In this document: in pieces, positions 35,577 through 46,590 of the stretch | Layout of the letters: every line of letters starts with the position of its first letter | Numbering within the stretch: position 1 is the stretch's first letter | Origin: Acestrorhynchus altus | Lineage: Eukaryota > Chordata > Actinopteri > Characiformes > Acestrorhynchidae | Reading direction: 5' to 3' | DNA: 64,000 bases | Assembly (NCBI GenBank): GCA_034509495.1 | Contig: CM067511.1 | Span: forward strand, 30,161,372 to 30,225,371 | The notes under the pieces: generated by a model | The model's database searches: none | The model's input: only the letters and a program-made list of their open reading frames with translations | What the model was told of the DNA's origin: nothing | Made by a program: the position numbers and the translations under genes

Positions 35577-37872
35577 CAGGACCAGGCTTAATCCCTCTCC
35601 AGTAAACCAAGCTGAATGCCAGGGGGCATTATACCTCTGCAGCTGGCATTAAATATGGTGCTAACTGCTTTATGTTTATCTACACCTATTCTATTGGCAA
35701 CACTTCTCTACAGGGGTGTGTGTGTGTGTGTGTGTGTGTGTACACTGCATTGGTGTACACTGCATTCTTTCCTCAAACTTCTATCGTTTTTAACTGTCCT
35801 TCCTCTCTAACTCTCTATTCACTCCTCGTCCTTTCCATAGATCCCAGTGTTCCAACGAGGCGGCTCTATCATCAGCAGGAAGGACCGTGTGCGGAGATCC
35901 TCTGCCTGTATGGAGAATGACCCCTACACCCTCTATGTGGCCCTCAGTCCTCAGGTATACTCACTGCCGGTGATGCATTACAGCAAGGGAGTTCTGCTGC
36001 TGGTTCAGTTGTCTTACTTGAGAGTGGAATCCAACCTTCTGGCATTAAGAAACAGTAAAAAAAAGAAAGAAATATAATTGTTGCAGTCAGTCACAGTTGT
36101 GTTTATAGATCAAATAGCTGGAAAAAATATTGAATCACTAAATTCTGAGGAAAATAGTATGGAATAGCTCTGTAATTTGCAGTTCTAAATCAAACACCTG
36201 CATCACATTAAATCTGCTAATTAGCCTTCAGTTAAAAGGAGCTCACTCCTTGGAGAGCTGTTGCACAAAGTAGATTGATGTAAATCATGACTCCAAAATG
36301 GGAGGTGTAAGTTGATACAAAGGAGAGAATTATAATGTTCCCAGTCAGCAAACCAAGTACAAACAAAATGGGAAGGTTCTAAAAGAGAAGCAAACTGGTG
36401 GACATCAAAGCATCAAGAAAACCTAAAGGAAACAGAAAATACACAACAAAATAAACGAGAAACAAGTGGCCAGAAACTGGCGTCAATTTACACCTAAACA
36501 GAAAAGAACAAGGTTACAGGGACCTAAAGAAAAGCAGTCGAGGACTGTGGATGACTGGATGAAACTAATCTTCAGTGATGATCAGTGAAATTTATAAAGA
36601 TGAGCCAGAGGACAAGGTGTACATTTTGATGAATGATTTCCAGAACTTTCTACTTACATACTTACGTTGTAGCTAAATGGTGAGTGCTTGGTACTCAACG
36701 AATGCAGCTTTTGCACTATATACCATGTTTAGCAAACATAAGTGACATTTGAACGTTGACTCCGTCTGTCATAACCTACTACATTTTGCAGACTTTGTCT
36801 AAATATGCTCTAATCAAGCTAAATGTTTCTTTCTCGAAATGTCAAATAAATGTTTTCTCTGTTAGGGTACTGCTGAAGGAGAAATCTACATCGATGACTT
36901 CCACACATTCTACTTTGAAACAGACAAGCAGTTTATCCATAGGCATCTGCACTTCTCTGACAACACACTCACTTCCAGGTGTGCTCTTTACTCTCCCAAT
37001 ACACACATACACACTGTACGCACAGTCCACATGTGCATTGTGGACTACCTTTACTGAACAGGTCGATTACTAACCTTGATGGCTTCTTCTACAAGGAATG
37101 CTATAGTGTCGTCTCTGTACAGCGTCTGTCTGTATTATTGAATATGTTTTGTTGAGGAAATCAAAGACATGCTCCTGTGACAGGTTGAATAGTGTCTCTG
37201 TCATTGCGACACTGGACTCAACACACTGCAAACTGCACTGTGTAACTTTGGTTAAGTAGACAGGACAGCACTCGGGAGAGCTGTGTAATGCTTCATAACC
37301 CGAGTTGTATTTGTGTAAAATCCTGTAATATTGCTTTAGTGCTTCTGTCCACATACGTCTTTCACTTCAGATGGTTGCTTGTCTCTCAGCTTGTCCAGAA
37401 ATGCATGTGTAATTCTTGTTCTTTATCAGTGGCTCAAAGCATGAAGTAAGCATCCGGAATTGATTGTTTGCACTGGTGTATTAATTTAGTTGAACCTTTC
37501 CTTCCCTTGTGCATTGTTCTTTTCCTCCTCAGTAATCTGGCTCCAGACTCAAAACTCACTACAGCAGCTTGGATAGAGAAAGTGATCATACTTGGAGCTT
37601 CTCGTCCCACCTCAGTCTCTCTGACCACTGCAGGTCAGTGTGGTATCGGTCATGGGAATCTCTCGGTTTTGGACTAATGTTGTGAGATGCACTAGTATAG
37701 ACGTTAAAGGTTCTATTTCATGTACATGTGATTTCTCATGTTTTCCTTCAATCTGTCTTTAGATGGCACCAAATCTGCTCTCGAGTTCGAGTTTGATTCT
37801 TCTGCTTCAGCGCTGACTCTGCACAAACCTGGGGTCAATGCAGGGGCCGACTGGACTGTGGTCCTGCAGTAA
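19360..37872 (+). CDS. ganab: Neutral alpha-glucosidase AB, ER glucosidase II alpha subunit
   Basis: Twenty-five exons in phase give 953 aa: 19360-19379, 20446-20541, 20922-21030, 21132-21259, 21724-21903, 26636-26701, 28733-28796, 29500-29584, 29945-30041, 30176-30356, 30654-30807, 31391-31626, 31931-32057, 32152-32231, 33036-33176, 33724-33820, 33926-34027, 34718-34961, 35061-35125, 35215-35291, 35418-35492, 35841-35954, 36866-36978, 37533-37633, 37763-37872. GH31 enzyme of the ER lumen that, with PRKCSH, removes the inner glucoses of N-glycans and so drives the calnexin cycle. Signal peptide MAPSIDRMVPVIVLIFLCLG, then VDRSNFKTCEQSSFCKR. Nucleophile Asp in WNDMNEP (about residue 552); acid/base Asp in WTGDN (about 627). 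WLDIEH and HAHLD are also conserved. The start is chosen because the 20-nt first exon joins in frame; its context is aaacATGG. 3' end signal AATAAA at 38027. A ganc paralogue is less likely given the N-terminus. Confidence 0.97.
20883..20919. repeat. (TG)n abutting ganab exon 3 acceptor
   Basis: About 18 tg units run directly into the acceptor dinucleotide at 20920-20921, replacing the usual pyrimidine tract. Confidence 0.95.
22570..23240. other. ganab intron 5, unassigned DNA
   Basis: AT-rich intronic sequence with no recognised element. It precedes the coding-like stretch at 23481-24213. Confidence 0.3.
23481..23993 (-). pseudogene. Coding-like remnant of unknown origin in ganab intron 5
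   Basis: Antisense to ganab. One frame (up to 23840) reads KLPEMFDTLGKAVGT and LENITEILSVLQRSIDRLGD, an amphipathic helical pattern. A second, overlapping frame just upstream reads MDLINWSLNAIDTIFPKR and NLRVLMGHLRS; the two would join by a frameshift near 23840. No start, splice signals or family were recognised. It could be a decayed retrocopy or transposon gene, or chance. Confidence 0.3.
24000..24140. repeat. Interspersed repeat fragment (gtgtcccaatactttt family)
   Basis: ccttccccggaacagtagag and cagttactccaac match the element at 41240-41620 (ccttccctggagagtagaga and cagttactcaac); tgtcccaatacttttgttca is a typical terminal sequence. Same family as the pair around slc25a45 exon 5. Confidence 0.6.
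25180..26284. mobile_element. 1.1-kb element with terminal inverted repeats
   Basis: The left end agtcaaatgtttggacacac (25180-25199) and right end gtgtgtccaaacttttgact (26265-26284) are inverted copies with one mismatch. The interior is AT-rich with a (TTA)n run at 25307-25356 and no transposase. It looks like a non-autonomous Tc1/mariner-type element in ganab intron 5. Confidence 0.7.
26728..26780. repeat. (TG)n microsatellite
   Basis: About 26 tg units 27 bp after the ganab exon 6 donor. Confidence 0.95.
27490..27730. repeat. MITE-like fragment 1
   Basis: Left end gtaaaagtttggacacttct with ggccaaaagac, right end gtgcccagacttttgcatac: inverted ends about 230 bp apart, in ganab intron 6. 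Confidence 0.55.
27898..27973. repeat. (AT)n microsatellite
   Basis: About 38 uninterrupted at units. Confidence 0.95.
28212..28420. repeat. MITE-like fragment 2
   Basis: Left end cacaagtctggacgcccctg with gtcaaatga, right end accaggagtgcccaaacctt: inverted ends of the same type as the 27490-27730 fragment, about 200 bp apart. Confidence 0.55.
29790..29885 (+). repeat. tRNA-derived SINE head
   Basis: Has an A-box-like cctggctcagcgttctaatg and a B-box-like gcagttttgaatcctgggtc, about the spacing of a tRNA promoter. No clover-leaf can be completed, so it is not a tRNA gene. Confidence 0.5.
30630..30647. repeat. (TG)n upstream of ganab exon 11 acceptor
   Basis: A short tg run ends six bases before the acceptor aag at 30651-30653. 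The exon has almost no pyrimidine tract of its own. Confidence 0.85.
30950..31310. repeat. Interspersed repeat in ganab intron 11
   Basis: The strings caccacatcccaaaggtgtt, attgtcatgttcattttcta and gtagccattagaagatgggt are typical of a high-copy fish DNA-transposon repeat. Ends are not defined. Confidence 0.6.
32300..32690. repeat. Decayed interspersed repeat in ganab intron 14
   Basis: gctgctcaataggattactc and ttggggtcattatcctgttg read like a fish DNA-transposon relic. The right part (32630-32690) matches the 4165-4250 family. Confidence 0.5.
33330..33525. repeat. About 50-bp minisatellite in ganab intron 15
   Basis: About four diverged copies of a unit containing ttgttctgagacctcc and tgactctgattggt. 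The attgg/agttgg part is retained in three. Confidence 0.8.
35512..35576. repeat. (TG)n microsatellite
   Basis: About 31 tg units just after the ganab exon 21 donor; a second shorter run is at 35714-35740. Confidence 0.95.
36120..36650 (+). pseudogene. Decayed Tc1-like transposase in ganab intron 22
   Basis: The stretch gaaacaagtggccagaaact ... gtcgaggactgtggatgact ... ctaatcttcagtgatga still encodes pieces like DWMK and IFSDE as in Tc1 transposases, but many stops and frame breaks remain. Non-functional. Confidence 0.5.
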
Positions 37873-40780
37873 TTAATGTGCGTGCACGCTCACCACAGAG
37901 AGAGAGATTACCAAGATGAAAAGCACTTCTTCTGAAGCCAGATTGACATATTTACACACACAGGAATATTCAAATTCAACAGAATGGAATAGCTGTGCGT
38001 GGTGTTTATAATTCTACAATCACATAAATAAATCGACATTCATTCAGAAATGTGGAATCTTTTGCACTGACATACAATGTCCACATCATTCATGAAAGAG
38101 TAAGACACTTTTGACATGTCCTAAGAATTCATCTACTTCCAGATGAACATTGTCATAGAAATTGAAGAACAGGCCTAATTCATGTGTAGAAATTCAGCCC
38201 ATACTGAATTATAAGTTACTATGGTTTATTACCATGTTAGGAATCATGTTAACATGATTAGTTCTTTTTCTCAATTGAGCTCCACAATGACTTGAATCGA
38301 GGCTTTTTTGTTTACACTGATTGTTCACTATAAAGGTGAGCTTGTTAGGTTTTTTATGATTCGTTTGATTTGTCTTTAACGACCGTCTAAATGTTTCATT
38401 TTCAAATGTAACAGCGGTTTATGAGAACTCACAGAAAGTCTGTGTTTAATTAATTTAATCTGATTCAATTGTGTCTCTTGGATAGACGAATGTGTTATTC
38501 CACAATTCATTCATTCCATGGTCTCTTGACCTCAATGAAAATGGCAATCAGATATTAGCCTGTGTTTAAGAAGTAGTTTGGTAAAAAAAAAATTAAAAAA
38601 AAATCTTTTGAATAACATGTATAAATTTCATTTGTATAAAAATATATGATCAAGATTTTATTATTTGGTATAAAAATGATCATAAAACTACGTGAATAAT
38701 TGGTGCAATCAGTGTTGAGTCAAAAGATTAATTTTTATTTTTTCCAAACTATTCCTTTAAACTTAAAAAAAGCTTTATAATCACCCAGGCTTTACTGAAT
38801 TGATGTACTGTTATTTGATAAAAGCCAGGTTACATTAGATAAACACAAGAGAAATATGAAAATAAATGAACAAATTGTCTTTTGTTTAGGTAAGATTGTA
38901 ATTTTGCAAAGCAGGCATTAGCATGTACACAGTGTCAAGACAAGTAACATGTCCAGGAATCTGATGTAATGTATAGGACACCAGTTACTGGTAACGTTCC
39001 AGTGTTAAATGATCAGTTCTCGGGATTAATTTATCATGCCCACTGTGTCATTGTCTGACTTAAAAAAAAAAACTGGATTGATAAAAATAAAAGTGTTAAA
39101 TCTTCCACTGTTGTTGATTTTGGTTCCTGATTTTATAAAAATATTCTTTTTCTCTCTCCTCAAAACAACCAGAAGCCACAGAGCCTTGAGGTGTTCCAGG
39201 TTTGTTCCAGCTAAAGGAGAATTTCACCAGGCTTTTACATTCTCAGAACAATTGATCGTTCTGTCAACAGTTATTTACTATTACAATTATTAGCAGATGC
39301 TCTTATCCAGTCTGAAATAGAAATAATATAAAATATTTGTCAGATGAAAATGTCCTGTGACATATATGTAATAAATGTACACATATATTCCCTGCCTGAA
39401 AATGACATAAAACTACATTAAAGTTTATAAAGGAAATTATGAAATTATTTCAGAATTGACAAAAGCAGCCTTCGTTAAACTTCTTGAACTGATTTTTCTA
39501 CATTTGCTTCTACATCTTGTCAGCTGTTATGAAATGCTTATGTACATTTACATTTATGGCATTTAGAAAACGCCCTTATCCAGAGCAACTTACAAAAGTG
39601 ATATCCTTAGCTAGTAGACGAGGCTAGAATCCAGAGATTCTTTAAGCTTAGATGCTGTAGAATAACAAATGTCAGATTGGGGACTAACACGATTCAGTAT
39701 AAATCTTATGTGTCATACATGACTTTCAAATGTCCTTCACTAAAATGTTCCCAGAACCTCGAAATGTGATATATAATGCTGTTTCAGTACAAATTGGGTA
39801 AAACATTAGGGTATAGTTCATGTTACTCCCACATGTTAAACTCCAGTCACCTGAAAAGAATGACAAACTAAGCATGTTAAGTCCTAGCTCAGAATGTGTA
39901 TTATTTGTCACATGGATTAACCTTAAAGTGCATGAGTCATGAAGAGGGTTTACCATCTCACTGTGCAGCTCTACCTCAAGAAACACATTCGTCATGATTA
40001 AAGAAATCTGACCTATGACCTCATCATAAAAAGTCAATATTGGAATTATCCTGTAGAGCATCTAGAGAAGCCAGGTGAGTTTTTGGGAATACGCTATTTG
40101 GAAATAACAATAGAACTCTTTGGACATGATTTAAAAGGTACGGTAGGGAAAAAGTAAAGAAGAGAACACCTTGCCAACTATGAAGCATGTGGGTGGATCT
40201 GTTATATTTTGTTGTGTTGCTGCCAGTGGCATCGGCAGTATTGTACAGATGAGGGGAAGAATGGATTGAATGAAATATTCATTGACCATCCATCCATCCA
40301 TCCATCCATCCATCCATCCGTCCTCTATATATATATCCTCTGCACAGACCAGACTGATGAACGTATTTTATACATATTTCACTTTATATTAATGTATGTT
40401 TTGTGCTTGATTAGTTAAAAATGTTGTGTGTTGCTGTGGAAACCTGGGCCTGGACCATCTTCCAAAATCAACTCCACTAAAGCATAATTCCACTCAAAAC
40501 ATTCTGAGAAGATGTCATTTTGTTAGCTGGTTTGTATATGTGCTTTGGCCCAGATATGGATTTACCTGTTCAATAACTGGTTGCTTTCAGAAGGAGTGGC
40601 ATTGCAGGCCTTGTGACTGCCACCCCACTGAACAAGCACATGATCATTAGCTGCTCAGGCTGTGATGAACTCAGATGGGCTTAATATGAAGCAGATATTG
40701 AAGTTGATGGTCAACAGCACATGGGTTCAGCCAGTTCCCAGCACACCTAGCAGAGTTTCAGGCACTTTGGTACACAGACA
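37873..40780. other. ganab 3' UTR and intergenic DNA
   Basis: ganab polyadenylation signal at 38027-38032. Pieces of the fish repeat tail ggcatttagaaaacgccctt lie at 39550-39600, with a related agcagatgctcttatccag at 39292-39311. An (ATCC)n run is at 40287-40320. No other exon was recognised; the two neighbouring genes converge here. Confidence 0.5.
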
Positions 40781-43700
40781 TCAGTCCTGAGCAAAGGGTG
40801 AAGTAGTCATGGACCTAATTAGCATCTCATAGCTGAGGAATGTGACAGCATTGACAGGGAAAGCCCGTAAGCTGTTCAGGAGGAGGCCTTTGAAGAACAC
40901 TCGGAAGCCCTCTTCACGCAGACTTGCAGTGATGCAGTGCAAGGTGCCCTTGTAAACCCGGCCACCAGCCCCGGACATCTGTAGACGAGCCTTCACCACA
41001 TCCATTGGCGTCGCGCATGACCACGTGACCACACCAGCGATTCCTCCAGCCACTAAAATGGCATAAGAACCTGGTGCAAATACAGCAGACATGAGCTTAC
41101 TCATCAGATATAACCCAAAAACTGACATCCATATGTGAACACTAAACATCTTGCTTCATCAGCTTTAATCTGGACTAGCAGCCCTCTTTGCTGCAGTAAC
41201 ATCTTACATTCTTCTGGGAAGGCTTTGAGCTAGATTTTGGAATACTGTGTCCAAATGTTTGTGGATACCCCTGTTAATGAATGCATTCAGCTACTTCAGG
41301 TTGCAAGTTGTATCTCCAATAGAAAAGACTTTCTGCTGTAGATCAACATGAAGTCCCCATACATTGAGCTGTGGAGCAGTGGAACTTGGTTCTCTGGAAT
41401 GATGGTGCTCCATCCAATGAGTTACAGCGTTAGGGATGAGGTGGGTTAGTGGTCATCCAACATCCTGGCCTCAAGAACACTCTGGTTGCTGAATGCAACC
41501 AAATCCTCACTGCAATGCTCCAAAGTCTAGTTGAAAGCCTTCCCTGGAGAGTAGAGACAGTTACTCAACAGAAACAAGATCAACTGTTATTCTTGATATT
41601 GGAAGAAACCATACGAGAACAGTTCCAATACTCAAGTTCATATAGTGTGGCTGTGAGGGATTTAATTCTATTAAGAATGAGAAGCTGCTCAACCATGAAA
41701 TTCCATTCCATGAAGCTTCTGATGAACATTTTTGTGCTAACACAGTTTCCAGTGGAAGTTAAGAACCAACACTTGCTGGTGCTGTTTTATGAGCTTGGGT
41801 CTACCAGCACTTTATGGCTGAGTTGTTGCTGCAACTAGACAGTCCCAATGATCCACAACAGCACAGAAGCCCAGGAGCAAGAAATCCCAATTCTAAAAAT
41901 GCTGCTTTAAACCAGAAACACTCCTTTTATTTTTTATTTCTCCACTTCTTTGCAAACTCACTAGGTTGTTTCCCTTTCTCAGTCAGCTTCCTGCAAGTGA
42001 ATTCGTAGGGAAGGAAGTAAAGTCCATAGCAGGGAACATCACGCAGTGCTAGAGCGAACATCCCCCTGAACAGGCCCCTCACTCCATCCTCCCTGAGGAT
42101 CACGACCATGCAGTGCAAGGGGCTGCGGTACTTAGCCCCACCTGGCCCTGAGTGACTTCCAGTCTGGCTCTGAAGACGAACCTTCACCAGGTCTACTGGG
42201 GCTGTGACCAAAACCTGGTAAAAAAGGTCAATGCAGTGCCATTAATACAGTGGGACTCATCTCTAAACAACACTCATCATCACTTGTAATACATGAATCC
42301 ATATTAGATAATAAAACATCAAAAGATATTTTCAGGTATTATCAAATACAGACAAAAGTACTGGGACACCTTCCAAAATCAAGGTTTATCTTGTGTTTAA
42401 CTTGTGTTTGTTTTGGGAAAACTGTCTCTATTATCCAGGCAAAGCTTTCAACTAGATTTCTCAGCACTGCGGTGAGGATCTTATTTTCAATCAGCAACAA
42501 GAGTCCTAGAGAAGTCAGGATGTTGGATGATCATCACCTCACTTCATAAGCAACTCCCCATTTCATGAGAAAAGTATTACTAGTGCACCATCATTCCAGA
42601 GAATACTGTTCCACTGCTCCACAGCACAATGTTGAGGGGCTTTAAATTTTTATCTGCTCCAGATTCAGTCCTATTCTTTTGGCAGAACTTCTCTGCAGGG
42701 ACTAGAAAAGCTGTTTGTGTGCATTTACACATTTACAGTATATCAGCAATGGCTACAAGCAGGTGAATGCATTCACAAAAGGGTGTCCACAAACATTTGG
42801 ACAATACTGAGTACATCAAGTATTGCGAGATCAAGAACAGCTCCGTTCATTTTAAAGATGTTGATTAATAGATTTATTAGAATGCTATATGACTTATGTT
42901 AGTCATATCAATCCAAAAATGTATTCCAAACCCACACTTAAACTGCGAACAGTACGGAATGATTTTACTGCCCCCCACCACCACCACCACCACCACTTCC
43001 TGCCAGTCCAGAGGACTGAACCAGCAACCTTTGGTCTCAAGCCCACTTCGCTCACCTTTAGGCCAAGGCTAATGACAGACTTTTGGTAATACAGTTGTGA
43101 TTTACTACCTGCACCACCCCTGAGAGGCATCCAGCAGTGAAGACTGCCCATAATGGTGCTTTGCTGGCTTGGTCACTCTCCCTGCACTGGGACTGGGTGA
43201 TGTAATCCAAAGCATTGCTATAGGAACCGAAGACCACAGAGTTGCTGACAGCGACACTGAGGACAGGGAATGCCATGCCCTTGAAGAAACCGTGGAACTG
43301 AGCAAGCAAGGATAGAAAGACAGTGATAGTGAGTCACTAATTAACTTTTATTGCAATACTGGTGATACTTTTTGTTGCATATTCTCAAAACCCACGTTGA
43401 TCATTTCCTATTGATGAGTTAGACTAAGGCATTCTGGTACATAAATGTAATTAATGTAGGATTTGTGGATTGTTTAATTCTATGCCGATTGATGATGGAT
43501 GCAGTACGTTGCACTGTAGTTCTATAAATACTACAATACTACAATATTTAATATAGTAGTAATATAAATAAATGCATTATTAAATTGGTAAAGATGTTTG
43601 GTGTGAAACACTAATCAGAAAGTTTAATGGTGATACGAACATGATTATTCCTATCATGATCTGTAGCATTTAAAGCATCTAAATGGCAGGAACCTGCTGC

Positions 43701-44974
43701 CTAAATACTGACTGTTTAAGATAGTTTTCAGATGGTAGTATAGTACACTTAACTGGTACAGGTTTGTTTACACTCTCGCAGTTGATTAATATAAAAAAGG
43801 AAAAATTGAGTTCAGAATACTCTACCATATCTTTCAAATACTACAATACAGAGAGACAAACTGTCTACTGTAATTAGCCCTATTAAAATGATGTTATCAG
43901 CTTATGGTACAATATATGGACATTACATCAATATCTTTTTGCTGACCACAATACTGCCCAGTGTGTTTTCAGCATATTTTCAGAAAATGAGCATCATCAG
44001 TACCTGCCCCCCAGAGAATTGCCTGCAGCCAAGGTCATATATATGTATGTAGTCCACTCACAAGTTTTGTGCCAGAGTTGCAAGAGGCTGGACCTTTCTG
44101 GTGATATCACTATGCAGGGTCATTAGACTGTTACAATGGCTGCAGCCTAAGCTTCGTAAGACATTAGTTCATTTTTTATATTCAATATTCTGATATATTT
44201 TGCTTTCTGCGTTCTCATCTGCACTATGTAGGAGGCAGGGCTTGAGTCTGTGAGCAGCACTATCTATCATGTAGGGAAAGAGTGCCGTGCATGCAATGAC
44301 CAATGTGTTACAGGTAATAGGTGCAGAATTCCAGCCACTAATTCCAACATGCATGTCTCAAACTATTATTTAAAATGTTATTATACTAATGTATAATCAG
44401 TATATCTGTGGGATTAAATAGTTTAAAAATAGCAATGTTATTCATCCCAATAATTTATGGGACAACATGGTTATTAAGACAAGCCTACGGGGAATATCCA
44501 ACTGGTTACAACTAGAGATATAAAGACACAACACACTTCCTTTAACCTTGCAGAACGTTCTTCAGCGTTATAAAGCAATGAGAACCTTCTGCAAACAGAA
44601 CGATTTTGATACTTACCCCTTCATGTGTGTATGTTCGCGCCACACAGTCAAATATCCCTTTGTAGGTGACCTGAGTCTGAAGGCGGACCTAAGCATAAGA
44701 AACATATGTAGGCTAAATGTAACTTCATCAAGAAACACAAAACACCCCACTTCAATTATAGAGCTCCTCACCTTTATAGTATCCATGGGGTGACCCACAG
44801 ACAACCCTACTGCACCTAAAACACATTTTACTCTTTAATCATTCCTGACATGATATTTATTGGTCAACAGTCTTCTAATGGTCCTAAAGTCTTATGCAAA
44901 AAGAGAAGAACAGATACATAGTGTCTGAAATTCATACCTGAAATCCATCCCGCGATGAATTCCACAAAGGTCAT
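40781..44974 (-). CDS. slc25a45: Mitochondrial solute carrier family 25 member 45
   Basis: Six minus-strand exons: 44938-44974, 44772-44815, 44617-44688, 43109-43297, 41962-42214, 40781-41070. They sum to 294 aa, a normal carrier length. It begins MTFVEFIAGWISG. The three-fold repeat signatures are all present: HPMDTIKVRLQTQ, APVDLVKVRLQSQ and TPMDVVKARLQM, each the PX[DE]XX[KR] gate of the inner-membrane carrier fold. SLC25A45 versus SLC25A48 was decided by NSLRAFPVNAVTFLSYE, which matches SLC25A45, and by 11q13-type neighbours. The physiological substrate class (methylated amino acids/carnitine precursors) is known only by family. A 5' non-coding exon probably lies near 48137. Two inverted copies of a repeat flank exon 5. 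Confidence 0.92.
41240..41620 (-). repeat. Interspersed repeat, copy A
   Basis: Starts tgtccaaatgtttgtggata and runs through ttcagctacttcaggttgca and ggatgaggtgggttagtggt to ccttccctggagagtagaga. Opposite orientation to the copy at 42330-42810. Confidence 0.8.
42330..42810 (+). repeat. Interspersed repeat, copy B
   Basis: Reads the same family the other way: gtcaggatgttggatgatca, cagaacttctctgcagggac, gtgtccacaaacatttggac. Other pieces of the family: 24000-24140, 35650-35715 and 54040-54110. Confidence 0.8.
42970..43080 (-). repeat. tRNA-derived SINE head
   Basis: Reverse strand reads ccttggcctaaaggtgagcg (A-box-like) and then ttggttc-type B-box region (gaaccagcaacctttggtct on plus), next to a (CCA)n run. 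Typical of a decayed fish SINE directly beyond the slc25a45 exon 4 donor. Confidence 0.55.
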
Positions 44975-46094
44975 GGTACCCGCTGAGTTCAACTGTAATG
45001 CAGATATTAGATGAAATTTATTTATGTGTAATATTTACAACAGACATAATCACAGCCTTTAGTGCAGGGAACCAGTGGGATTATGATACAAGTAAGACTC
45101 ACCAAAGGCACAGAGATCTAATTTTGCCAAACATCATAACAAATACCAAGGATTCTGTTCCTCATTTCTTGCAGTAAATGCCTCATCAGTCTCTGCTCTT
45201 CTGAGGATTTGCACTAGATGGAACATGCTTTGAGGATGTGTTTAAATAACTCTATTTTTATGTCCTTGAAACATTTCAAACTTTTCAAATATATAAAGGG
45301 TGAAATGTATTTTGCTGTTGTTAAAGAAGCACAAGTAACAAGAGACATACATGAGTCTGTCAACCACAGCTCAAGCTTTGATGGCCGACCCAAATTCAGC
45401 ATGATAACAGCATTTACAGCATTGACAGCATTTAGCTGTTACTGGGGGATTATGAGGCAAGAAAACAATGCTCACTTTATTTATATAATTGTTGTTTTTA
45501 CACTGATCTCAGAGCTTCAAGAAGCACTGTAATGATTCTCAGCTGGAGCTAATAAAGGCTTTCATGCCAACAACACACCTGCAGCCTCACAGCACACAGC
45601 ACAGCAGTAACTACTTCTGGAGAAAACCAGCAAGGCAGAACAGATTTGTTTTGAGTTGATCCAGTAAAATCGGGAATTGATTCAGGAAATCACTGCAAGT
45701 AACCAACCCTACCTGCCTGTGAAACCCTTCTGGTGCAATGCAGTAATGATTGAGGTGTGTCCTTGGGGGTAACCATGGTTAACAGAAGAAAACTACAACC
45801 CTTTTAAAGCAGACAGTCTGTTCAAATCAGCTGTTTTGTCCTCAATAACCTTTTTTTCCCTAAACAAATAAGAAATGATGATAGCAGATCGTTTTGTAAG
45901 ACTGAAATGCAGTGGCTGGAATGCAATAATTTATGTGATAAGCTCATTTTCATGTCAGTGAATGGCTTTACAATTAACTGCAGTTCACTTTTCACAATGT
46001 GAAGAGTGTGTTAATACAATTTGCCAATTTGCCACAATAACTGAGGCAGCAAATTTGTGCCAATTCTGAAAACCTTTGGCCATTACTGTACATT

Positions 46095-46590
46095 AACTAC
46101 AATTAGCAAGAACTACCATAATAAAACCATTATAATTACTCAATATAAAAATAGTATTTCATGGTCCAATCATGCTTTAGTGTATAATAACTAAAGTTAC
46201 CATTTACTGCCATAATAGTATCATGTAATCAGTGATTTGATTTCACAGTACAAACACAATTATAGTGCAGGGCCATAGTAACTTCATGGTGCAAAACAAT
46301 AACTACCATGACCTACCATAGCAAACCCATGCCAGTATAGTTATAGTATAGACTGTAACAACAATAAACCATGAGTAGTTCAGAGTATAATTATTGTTAA
46401 CCACAGTTTAATGGTAAAATTGTGGCTCATGGACACCTAGGACCAACTTGAACTATGAAAGCATGAAACTAGAACTACAAAAATATAGCTACCATGAGAA
46501 ACCATAGTAATTAAGGGTGGTTACTCTAAACAACCCTAGTAAATACTATACCATAGTGAATTTTAATAAGGATTATAGTATAAGACAAAA
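46095..46590. repeat. Degenerate accatagtaa-type repeat cluster
   Basis: Many short direct and inverted copies of accatagtaa/ttactatggt-like words (for example accatagcaaaccatg and taccatgagaaaccatag). A family of this type is common in fish. It is in the slc25a45 5' intron. Confidence 0.6.

Noticed and set aside
37070..37354. 94-codon minus-strand frame in ganab intron 23
   Set aside because: Fairly protein-like, but no family, no splice context and fully inside the intron; not enough to call a gene.
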